Translations under genes and position numbers: made by a program
Notes under the pieces: model-generated
Database searches by the model: none
Seen by the model: only the letters and a program-made list of their open reading frames with translations
Told to the model about the DNA's origin: nothing
In this document: piece after piece, positions 1 to 6,140 of the stretch
Layout: each line of letters opens with the position of its first letter
How positions within the stretch are numbered: position 1 is the first letter of the stretch
Source: JAJPHT01 sp035687045
Lineage (GTDB): Archaea > Thermoplasmatota > SW-10-69-26 > JACQPN01 > JAJPHT01
Assembly (NCBI GenBank): GCA_035687045.1
Contig: DASRYU010000221.1
Span: forward strand, 1 to 8,872
DNA length: 8,872 bases
Direction of reading: 5' to 3'

Positions 1-500
1 CTGTTCGCTTGCACGTCGAGGATAAGCAGGTCCTTGTTCGTGAGGCAGTCCCCGTCGGCCGGCGTGTTGTCGTAGCAGACGATGGTAATGCGGTCTCCAG
101 CGAGAACTCCGTGGGCAAGGGCGCGGTCGACGGTGCCACCGCAACCGCCCCACAGGAAGCTCGTGGCAGCCGTAGAGTTCGCGACCACGCCGCAGCTCGG
201 CGTGTAGGTGAACTGGGTGCCGCCAATCGCCAGCTTGAGATCGCCGTACGTGAGCGACGGGTCCGCAGACGAGACGGTGTAGTTCTTCCAATAGAGATTT
301 CCGGCGCCCGCAGCGAGCGCGCCGCTGCTGGTGATCGACATCGTGTGCGCGGGAGTGCTATTCGAGTTCGAGCCGAAGCCCGAGACCCACACGTATACGG
401 TCGCGGCCAGCACGACGGTGATGGCCACCATCAGGATGACGGCGATGACCGGGGAAACAGCCTCTTCATCACCGTGCAGGAACTTTCGGTTCGCTTTCAT
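1..500 (-). CDS. Archaeal type IV pilin-like protein, C-terminus cut by window edge
   Basis: The start at 500 (ATG) gives 166 visible codons that run off the left edge without a stop. Residues 1-13 are a short charged leader (MKANRKFLHGDEE). AVSPVIAVILMVAITVVLAA follows, then TVYVWVSG, which is the hallmark N-terminus of archaeal pilins (DUF1628, PF07790). In that family the prepilin peptidase removes the charged leader and the hydrophobic helix packs into the filament core. The rest looks like a secreted beta-rich head with four cysteines (C103, C120, C142, C152) and three N-glycosylation sequons (N47, N73, N108). A GGAGG site lies 7 bases upstream of the ATG, which supports this start. The gene follows two ABC permease genes on the same strand but has its own TATA-like element. 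Whether it forms an adhesion pilus or is a minor pilin cannot be told from the fragment. The family call is firm; the role is inferred. Confidence 0.9.
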   Translation of the reverse strand, partial: MKANRKFLHGDEEAVSPVIAVILMVAITVVLAATVYVWVSGFGSNSNSTPAHTMSITSSGALAAGAGNLYWKNYTVSSADPSLTYGDLKLAIGGTQFTYTPSCGVVANSTAATSFLWGGCGGTVDRALAHGVLAGDRITIVCYDNTPADGDCLTNKDLLILDVQAN

Positions 501-507
501 CGTAGGT

Positions 508-512
508 CCTCC
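508..512 (-). promoter_or_regulatory. Strong Shine-Dalgarno site for the pilin gene
   Basis: On the minus strand GGAGG ends 7 bases before the ATG at 500, which is ideal spacing. It decides the pilin start. It contrasts with the other first genes of the window, which show no such site. Confidence 0.75.
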
Positions 513-558
513 GTGCAGCCGCAACAGCCGCACTTGGTCGGATGGTTGGTCGGAGGGG

Positions 559-566
559 GTATATGG
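559..566 (-). promoter_or_regulatory. TATA-like element upstream of the pilin gene
   Basis: The minus strand reads CCATATAC in a GC-rich setting, about 60 bases before the pilin ATG. Archaeal transcription usually begins about 25 bases downstream of the TATA centre. That would place the start near 537 and leave a leader of about 37 bases holding the GGAGG site. It suggests that the pilin can be transcribed separately from the permease genes. The match to the TTTATATA consensus is partial. Confidence 0.45.
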
Positions 567-607
567 AGTATCGGTCCGGCACTCCTTGGGACCACCCCCG
601 GCTCGTT

Positions 608-2545
608 TCACGGGGAGGCCCGAATCAGAACGTCGGCGGGCCGGCGGTAAAGCGTGGTCACCTGCACCCTCACCACGAGCGTGACGTAGAGCACCGCGAG
701 GAGGAAGATGAGCGTCAGACCGACCCACGGGTAGCGCGGGTGGATCTCGTGGCCGAACGCGTGCAGCATATGCGAGGCCTCGATGCCCATGGCGACCATC
801 ACACCCAAGGCGATCCCCACCGTGGCGCCAGCGGATGATATCAGGAGCGCATCGCGCGCGAAGATGTCCCTGGCCTGCTCCGAGCTGGCACCCAGCGCTT
901 TGAGCGTGCCCAGTGCTGACGCCCGCTCGTCCATCTCGCGCACGATGACCGCCAGGGCGGCCGCTGCCGCGAGGGCTCCTGTCGCAAGGCTCAGCGCGAA
1001 GATGGCAACGCGCACGTTGCCCGTCACCTGCTCGACGAATGCCCTTTGGGCGCCCGCGACGTCGGCGCCGGACGTATTAGCGCGCGCGACGGCGTCGTAC
1101 CGCTGCAGGATGGCCTCGATCGCCGGGTCCGATATGGTCGCGTGGACACGCAGCCTCATCCCATCCACTTCTATCGTGTGGTTCCCCGGCTCGAGCGGCG
1201 GCAGCTCCGCGATCGCGCGCCCGCGCGCGCCGGGCGGCAGCGTGAAAGACGCGTTCGCGACGACAGCGCCATCGACTTTCACGGGCACGGACAGGTCGCC
1301 GGCAGCACCGCCGATGTTCATCGCTTCGACGGATATCAGCAACGATCGCTCTGCCCAGACGAAGCCGCTCGTATGGGGCACCGCGGCAGCGATCACAAGG
1401 GGAGCCGCGCGCCCCTCGTGGCCCGGCTGCGCGATGAACACGTCCGCGAGCGCTTCAGCGACGCCCGCACGGTACGCGACGATCTGCAGGAGCCCCGATG
1501 CGCGAGGCGTCACGCTCGCAACTCCCTCCCCGTTCGTCGTGCTGCTCTCGTCGGCGGTGGTGACGGTCACGTTCCCTGCCGGCGCACCCGAACGTTCCCG
1601 CACGGCGATCGACAACGGAACTCCGACGCCGCCAACCTGCGGCGCCTCGATCACGAGCCGCGGCGTGCGCGTTTCGAGCGGAATGGTGGGGTTGATCGTG
1701 ACGTTGGACGCGCCCGTGGCCGGGACCCTGAATGGGATTTCGATTGGCACGCTCTGCCTCGCTGGAACTCGGAAGGAGCGGGTTGCGAGAACCTCTTCGC
1801 CGGCTCGTATCGTGGCGGTGTGCGATGCATCGATGAGCCCCCAGTTCGTGAGCTCCGCCGTGAGCGTCACCAGCTGCCCCGGCAAGGGAGCCTCTGTGGA
1901 GAGGCTCACGTTGGAATAGGAGAAGGCCGCGCCCGCCCCACGCACGAGCGCAACGGCCGCGCCGCGATCGTGGGGATCGATGCGAATGACGTGAACAGCG
2001 TGCGGAGGCAGGTCGACGAGTGCGCGCGCGCCGTCGAGCGTCATCACGAGTTCGTCGCGCGCGGGCCCCGAAGTCTCCACGATCCCCACGATGCGGACGG
2101 ACAGGAGCGCGTGGCTCTTCGCACCTGGGACGAGGAGCTCCGAGCCGACCCTGAGACGCAGCGCCTGCGCGAGCGAGCGGCCGGCGAGCGCCTCGTGTGG
2201 CGCCTCGGGCGCCCGACCCGTCGTGATGGCCGCGCTTTCGAACTCCAAGAACCGGGCGATGTCGACGCCGCGGACGAGGAGGGCGCGCTCTCGCACGACC
2301 GTCGCCGCGAAGATCTCGGCGCTCACCCGCCGGACGCTCTCGTGCTCGCCAAGCGCATCCACGAGCCGAGAATCGACGGCACCCTGGCCGGGGATGAGCT
2401 CTCCCGCCGGGAGCAGGAGAACGTCGTCCGCATCGCCGAAGAACGCCGCGGGAGCTTCGCCGATGCCGACGTAGAGGCTGACGCTCGTCGTAACGATAGC
2501 GACGAGCAGCGCGAGAGGCGCGATAAGCGTGCGCCGGAGGATCAT
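608..2545 (-). CDS. MacB/FtsX-type ABC transporter permease with CARDB/Ig-like ectodomain
   Basis: The protein has 645 residues. TM1 is at about 8-28, followed by a MacB_PCD-like extracellular region to about 210. A three-domain beta-sandwich block comes next: CARDB-like at about 215-300 (PGQLVTLTAELTNWG), Ig-like at about 303-372, and CARDB-like at about 383-470. The C-terminal FtsX domain has TMs at about 511-535, 566-588 and 605-628, with the cytoplasmic coupling motif VREMDERASALGTLKALGAS at about 535-554. Four TMs around one large ectodomain is the MacB/LolC plan, but the ectodomain is roughly twice the usual size. Six N-X-S/T sequons (N212, N281, N325, N431, N455, N490) all lie in the extracellular part. 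The start ATG overlaps the stop of the upstream permease (ATGA) and is preceded by GAGGAG, so coupled translation is likely. It probably pairs with that permease and the divergent ATPase. The substrate is unknown. The family call is firm; domain borders are by eye. Confidence 0.92.
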   Translation of the reverse strand: MILRRTLIAPLALLVAIVTTSVSLYVGIGEAPAAFFGDADDVLLLPAGELIPGQGAVDSRLVDALGEHESVRRVSAEIFAATVVRERALLVRGVDIARFLEFESAAITTGRAPEAPHEALAGRSLAQALRLRVGSELLVPGAKSHALLSVRIVGIVETSGPARDELVMTLDGARALVDLPPHAVHVIRIDPHDRGAAVALVRGAGAAFSYSNVSLSTEAPLPGQLVTLTAELTNWGLIDASHTATIRAGEEVLATRSFRVPARQSVPIEIPFRVPATGASNVTINPTIPLETRTPRLVIEAPQVGGVGVPLSIAVRERSGAPAGNVTVTTADESSTTNGEGVASVTPRASGLLQIVAYRAGVAEALADVFIAQPGHEGRAAPLVIAAAVPHTSGFVWAERSLLISVEAMNIGGAAGDLSVPVKVDGAVVANASFTLPPGARGRAIAELPPLEPGNHTIEVDGMRLRVHATISDPAIEAILQRYDAVARANTSGADVAGAQRAFVEQVTGNVRVAIFALSLATGALAAAAALAVIVREMDERASALGTLKALGASSEQARDIFARDALLISSAGATVGIALGVMVAMGIEASHMLHAFGHEIHPRYPWVGLTLIFLLAVLYVTLVVRVQVTTLYRRPADVLIRASP

Positions 2546-3558
2546 GCCGGCTCCTCGAGCGCACGCGCGATACTCGCGCGCGCGACACGCAGCGTGGGCA
2601 TCAGGCTACCTGCGACGCCGGCAAGGACGAAACAGGCGCAAAGGAGCAGCGTCTCTCGCGCCCCAAGCTGGAAGCGGAGGATCTCGACGCCGCTTGCGAA
2701 GGAGCCCACCGCGAGGAGCGCAATGATGGTGGCGGATCCGAGCGCGACGCCCAACGTCGAAAGCGCCAGGGCCCGGGCGAGCAGGAGCGCGAGCACGTCG
2801 CGTGCGCGCATCCCGACCGCGCGCCAGAGCGCGATCTCCCGCCGCTTCTCGCGGATCTCGGAGCGGAAGAACTCGTAGGCAAAGAGCGCGGCGAACACCG
2901 CCGCGACCACGACCACCAGAACAAGCGAACGCGCGACCTCCTGCGTGCTGGTGCCGAAGAACGGGTTCACCGCCGGCGCGGGCGAGATGACAAAACCGCG
3001 TCCGGCCAAGGTCCGTGCCTGGTCCTCTGTCATCCCGATCGCAATGAGGTAGCTTACCTTGCCTCCCGCGAGGTTCGGATCGAGACGGCGCGCGTCCTCA
3101 GGCGAGACCCGCGGCCACACGAGCGGCCCTCCATCGCGCGGCGCGCTCGAATCCTTGGTCAGAAAGATCGGAGACGGCTCCGTGATTCGCAGAACGAATG
3201 GGAAGTCATCGTAGTCGGCGATGGGCCGAAACGTACCTGGCTCGACCACCGGCGCGCCTTCACCCTCGAGCGCGACCACGAGCCGCGCGTTTCCCCCCTC
3301 CTCCCGCACGTGGACGATGAGCACCTGGGTCGCGCTGTCGATGCCGGTCTCCTCAGGGTGGAACGGCGCCAGGCCATTTCGCGCGACGGCAACTTCTCCC
3401 TGCTTCAGGTGCTCACCCAGCTCAATGGTGGATCGTGAGAGGGCGGCGACGACGGAGAAGCTCAACAGAGCGAAAGCCACGCCGAGCGCGATACCGCATG
3501 CCGTGAGCATCGCACGGCGGTTCGGCACGAACGCGACGTGCCATGGTAGGCGCAGCAT
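2542..3558 (-). CDS. FtsX-like ABC transporter permease
   Basis: The protein has 338 residues. TM1 is at about 17-40 (LTACGIALGVAFALLSFSVV). An extracellular domain of about 165 residues follows, then TMs at about 208-230, 254-285 and 301-322. The segment IREKRREIALWRAVGMRARD (235-254) is the conserved cytoplasmic loop of FtsX/MacB/LolC permeases that contacts the ATPase. The length is near the usual 350-400 residues, with a small ectodomain and no CARDB insert, so the two permeases of this transporter are asymmetric. No Shine-Dalgarno site precedes the ATG. The TATA island at 3584-3592 is centred about 30 bases upstream, so the transcript should begin only a few bases before the ATG. It is the first gene of a two-permease operon and overlaps the next gene by four bases. 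The substrate cannot be predicted. Confidence 0.92.
   Translation of the reverse strand: MLRLPWHVAFVPNRRAMLTACGIALGVAFALLSFSVVAALSRSTIELGEHLKQGEVAVARNGLAPFHPEETGIDSATQVLIVHVREEGGNARLVVALEGEGAPVVEPGTFRPIADYDDFPFVLRITEPSPIFLTKDSSAPRDGGPLVWPRVSPEDARRLDPNLAGGKVSYLIAIGMTEDQARTLAGRGFVISPAPAVNPFFGTSTQEVARSLVLVVVVAAVFAALFAYEFFRSEIREKRREIALWRAVGMRARDVLALLLARALALSTLGVALGSATIIALLAVGSFASGVEILRFQLGARETLLLCACFVLAGVAGSLMPTLRVARASIARALEEPA
2551..2556 (-). promoter_or_regulatory. Shine-Dalgarno site for the second permease gene
   Basis: GAGGAG on the minus strand lies 5 bases before the ATG at 2545, inside the last codons of the upstream permease gene. Together with the ATGA overlap it supports translational coupling and fixes the start of the downstream gene. 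Confidence 0.6.
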
Positions 3559-3583
3559 CTGACGGCGCGTCGACGAAAAGCGC

Positions 3584-3592
3584 GATATATAA
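3584..3592. promoter_or_regulatory. Shared TATA element of a divergent promoter
   Basis: The plus strand reads GATATATAA and the minus strand TTATATATC, the clearest AT island in this half of the window. It is nearly symmetrical. Its centre lies about 30 bases before the permease ATG (3558) on the minus strand and about 25 bases before an in-frame GTG (3613) of the ATPase gene on the plus strand. Both distances suit archaeal TATA-to-start spacing for leaderless or nearly leaderless transcripts. The minus strand matches the TTTATATA consensus best. Upstream on the plus strand, GAAAAG could act as part of a BRE. Bidirectional use is inferred. Confidence 0.6.
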
Positions 3593-3612
3593 CGCTGATG
3601 TTGCGCAGCCTC

Positions 3613-4284
3613 GTGGTCCTCGAGCTGCGCGCGGTGACGAAGCGATACGGGGACGCCACAGTGCTCAAGGACGTAAACCTGACCATCGATCCCGGCGAGA
3701 TGGTCGTCGTCACCGGGCGGAGCGGCAGCGGAAAGTCGACGATGTTCAAGCTCATGGCGGGGCTCGACCGGCCCTCGAGCGGCGAGGTGCTCCTTGAGGG
3801 GCGCTCGCTCGCGGATCTGGACGACGCTGCGATGTCGCGGATGCGCCTCGAGCGGCTCGGACTGGTGTTCCAGTCGGTCAACCTGCTGCCGGACCTCTCA
3901 GTAGAGCAGAACGTGCGCCTGCCGCTCGACCTGCGCGGCGTGCCGCGGGCCGCCGCGCAGGCGCGCGCGGTGGAACTCCTCGCCCGCATGGGCCTGCGGC
4001 AGCACGCGCGCAAGCGCCCACACCAGCTCTCGGGAGGCCAAGCGCAACGGGTGGCAATCGCCCGAGCTTTGGCGAACCAGCCGGCGATCATCCTCGCGGA
4101 CGAGCCCACAGGTAGCTTGGATCGGAGCAACGCGGAAACCGTCCTCGAGGCTTTCCGCGAGGTCAACGCCAGTGGTACGACGGTGCTTATCGTTAGCCAC
4201 GATCCGCTCGTGATCCAGCAGATCCCGGCACGCCTCAAGATCGAGGACGGGCAGGCGCGGTGGGAGAGCCGCGACGCGAGCTGA
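3613..4284 (+). CDS. ABC transporter ATP-binding protein, LolD/MacB family
   Basis: Full ATPase motif set, numbered from the upstream ATG at 3598: Walker A GRSGSGKST (40-48), Q-loop Gln92 (VFQSVNLLPD), signature LSGGQ (144-148), Walker B IILADE (164-169), D-loop SLD (173-175) and H-loop His201 (VLIVSHD). The Q-loop, the RPHQLSGGQAQRVAIARAL stretch and the length (about 223-228 residues) are typical of the LolD/MacB ATPases that power FtsX-like permeases by mechanotransmission. I place the start at GTG 3613. This gives the normal family N-terminus (VVLELRAVTKRYG), and ATG 3598 is only 6 bases past the TATA element, too close to be on its transcript. No Shine-Dalgarno site precedes either codon. 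The gene is divergent from the two permease genes it most likely serves. Its last 50 bases overlap the 3' end of the opposing DUF1616-like gene. Confidence 0.95.
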   Translation: MVLELRAVTKRYGDATVLKDVNLTIDPGEMVVVTGRSGSGKSTMFKLMAGLDRPSSGEVLLEGRSLADLDDAAMSRMRLERLGLVFQSVNLLPDLSVEQNVRLPLDLRGVPRAAAQARAVELLARMGLRQHARKRPHQLSGGQAQRVAIARALANQPAIILADEPTGSLDRSNAETVLEAFREVNASGTTVLIVSHDPLVIQQIPARLKIEDGQARWESRDAS

Positions 4285-4549
4285 GCGCCCGCCGCGCGGC
4301 GACAACGCACGGGGGCGCCGCGAGCGCGAGCGCGTACAGGACGGCGCTGCGTCCGCTCACGTCGATGCCCAACAGCAGATCCCCCAGGATCAGAGCGAGG
4401 GTGACGAGGCAGATGGAAAGTGCGACGCTCAGAACGAGCCGCTCGACCCCCTCGATCTGCCTGAGGAAGACGCGCGACCAGGCGTAGCCCGGCAGCCACG
4501 CGAGGAGCACGATGGCGGCAAGCGCGCGCATCGCACCAGCAGGCTCCAC
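4235..4549 (-). CDS. Short DUF1616-like membrane protein
   Basis: The core reads IVLLAWLPGYAWSRVFLRQI, then EGVERLVLSVALSICLVTLA. This resembles archaeal DUF1616 proteins, which carry an LPGY motif after a hydrophobic helix followed by an ER(L)xLSxxLS segment. Two to three membrane segments are visible and the C-terminus is short and Arg-rich. DUF1616 proteins are normally longer, so this is a minimal or truncated version; the family's function is not established. Possible starts are ATG 4633, ATG 4531 and GTG 4549. I chose GTG 4549 because a TATA-like CTTTATGG (4573-4580) is centred about 28 bases upstream, the spacing seen at other leaderless starts here. The 3' end overlaps the ABC ATPase gene by 50 bases. 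Neighbouring genes suggest a surface glycan context. The motif match supports a real gene, but it is from memory. Confidence 0.6.
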   Translation of the reverse strand: MEPAGAMRALAAIVLLAWLPGYAWSRVFLRQIEGVERLVLSVALSICLVTLALILGDLLLGIDVSGRSAVLYALALAAPPCVVAARRALSSRRGSPTAPARPRS

Positions 4550-4572
4550 ATCGCGGCCAGGCCGCTCCGGCG

Positions 4573-4580
4573 CCATAAAG
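4573..4580. promoter_or_regulatory. Possible TATA element between divergent membrane-protein genes
   Basis: The minus strand reads CTTTATGG and the plus strand CCATAAAG, an AT patch in a GC-rich spacer. On the minus strand it sits about 28 bases before GTG 4549 of the DUF1616-like gene. On the plus strand it would give a leader of about 30 bases for the gene starting at 4632. It is a weak consensus match. Confidence 0.3.
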
Positions 4581-4631
4581 GCATCCCGCGCTTCCACACG
4601 TTGAAGCCACGAGGCTCCGTCCGGACGCCCC

Positions 4632-6140
4632 ATGGGGCGACGTCACCCGGCATGGCGGTACGCCCTCCTCGCCCTCTCGCTCACGGTCGTGGCGCTGGTG
4701 GCCTTCCACCCCCACTGGAACGTCGCGTCGGGTGAGCGGCGAGAGTTGACCACGCATATGGACGCCTACGTCCATTGGGGCCGGGCAAAGGCGGCGCTCG
4801 ACCAAGGCACGGTAGCATATGCGGAACCGTTCGCTCCAGCCGGTTCCCAGCAAGATTTCGACCTTCGAGCTTCACTTCATGAGCGTGGATATCACGCGTA
4901 TCTCGCAGCACTCAAGGATGCGACGGGTCTCGACTGGTTGACCCTATGGGAGTACATCCCGCTCACGATGGCGCTCCTCTTGGCGCTCACCGTCTTCGCG
5001 CTGGCCGAGCGCTGGGGCGCTGGCGCGGAAGCTGCCCTCTGGGTCGCCGCTATCCCGACCTCCCTTCGCTTCCTGGGCCCCGCATTCATGGCACCGATGG
5101 CCTTCGCGCTCCCCCTATTCGTGGCCGGCATCATCGCGCTGTTCCGCCTTGAACGCGGGCCGAAGGTGCTCGCGCTCTTCGTCATCATCTGCGGACTCTG
5201 GCCCATCCACACGATGCCTGCCCTCGCCCTTAGCGCGCTGGCCGCGACGGACGGGTTGATCAGGCTGCGGCGCGCCATCATGCCGTCGCTCGCGCAGTTG
5301 GGCGGCGTCGCCGTACCGATCCTCGTCGTCGCCCCCTACATCGAGTATTTTCTCGAGAGCCGCCCCGGCTCGCAGGAGCTTCCGGCCGAGATCGAGACGG
5401 TCCGCATGGCGGGGCTCGCGTTCTTCCTCGCCGCAGCCCTCGGCGCCGCGCTGCTCGCAGCGCGGCGTGCCACAGCGCACGCCGCGCTCGTGCTCGCGCC
5501 GCCGATAATATATTTGGGAGCTCTGGCAATCGAGCGCGTTCGGACGGGCAATGACGTCCTCGCGATTTACGATCGCTCCTTGATGATCATCTACGTGCTC
5601 TGCGCAATGCTCGGTGGGGTCGCCGTCGCGAGACTGCCGCGCGTGCTCGTGCGGGGATCACGCGGAGCAGCACCCGGGGGCGCACTCGCGCTCGCGAGCA
5701 TCCTTCTGCTGTCTGGACAAATGGTCGCCGTTGCCGGCGCTGCCGCTCCGCAGTTCGGCCAGCCATACTATGAGGTACTCTCTCCGAGCCGGTACGAAGC
5801 CTACGTCGCGGCGGCGCGAGTACTCAACGAAACGCACCGCGTGGCGCTTGTCGATGACAGCTCTGGAATGGCATTTTCCATCCTCACGGGGCGCCCGCTG
5901 CACTTCACATTCTACCCCAGCTCCCAAGGCGTAGCCCCAAGCGTCAGCGCGTTCACGGCGGCGGGTTCGCGCGACACGCGCTTCCTCGTTGAGAACGGGA
6001 TCACCGTAGTGGTGACCCTGCAGACGGTCGAGAATCCCGACCTGAGGCAGGTCGCGGAAGGAGTCTACGTCCTCCGACACGACTACGCGGCACGGATCGC
6101 GGCAGCCCAGCTCGCTCAGCTTGAGCGGTCGAGGAATTAG
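4632..6140 (+). CDS. Multi-spanning membrane protein, putative GT-C-type glycosyltransferase
   Basis: The protein has 502 residues. TM1 is at about 9-25, followed by a long first outer loop (about 26-105) containing THMDAYVHWGRAKAALDQG at 41-59. About eight to nine further hydrophobic segments run to about 370, and a soluble C-terminal region covers about 373-502. An acidic residue in the first outer loop (here Asp44), followed by aromatic and His residues, is the layout of GT-C enzymes such as AglB, PglB and PMT relatives, which use lipid-linked sugar donors outside the membrane. The C-terminal stretch VALVDDSSGMAFSILTGRP (404-422) also recalls the alpha/beta tails of GT-C proteins. I cannot assign it to a named family, and the WWDYG motif of oligosaccharyltransferases is absent. 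No Shine-Dalgarno site precedes the ATG. The stop overlaps the convergent dehydratase stop by four bases. It could instead be a non-catalytic glycan membrane protein. Confidence 0.85.
   Translation: MGRRHPAWRYALLALSLTVVALVAFHPHWNVASGERRELTTHMDAYVHWGRAKAALDQGTVAYAEPFAPAGSQQDFDLRASLHERGYHAYLAALKDATGLDWLTLWEYIPLTMALLLALTVFALAERWGAGAEAALWVAAIPTSLRFLGPAFMAPMAFALPLFVAGIIALFRLERGPKVLALFVIICGLWPIHTMPALALSALAATDGLIRLRRAIMPSLAQLGGVAVPILVVAPYIEYFLESRPGSQELPAEIETVRMAGLAFFLAAALGAALLAARRATAHAALVLAPPIIYLGALAIERVRTGNDVLAIYDRSLMIIYVLCAMLGGVAVARLPRVLVRGSRGAAPGGALALASILLLSGQMVAVAGAAAPQFGQPYYEVLSPSRYEAYVAAARVLNETHRVALVDDSSGMAFSILTGRPLHFTFYPSSQGVAPSVSAFTAAGSRDTRFLVENGITVVVTLQTVENPDLRQVAEGVYVLRHDYAARIAAAQLAQLERSRN

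Noticed and set aside
573..593. Possible hairpin GGTCC...GGACC between the permease stop and the pilin promoter, considered as a terminator
   Set aside because: Only five base pairs with an 11-base loop and no T-run after it on the minus strand. Easily chance.
783..1919. 378-codon plus-strand frame opposite the CARDB permease
   Set aside because: Low-complexity Ala/Ser/Thr/Arg composition and no recognisable domain. It mirrors the codon bias of the real gene.
1046..2878. 610-codon open frame on the plus strand opposite both permease genes
   Set aside because: Arg/Asp/His-rich without any hydrophobic core or motif. It is antisense to two well-supported permeases, and long antisense frames are common in GC-rich coding DNA.
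3462..4853. 463-codon minus-strand frame opposite the ABC ATPase
   Set aside because: Ser/Arg-rich with no motifs, antisense to a gene with every ABC ATPase motif, and overlapping four better-supported genes.
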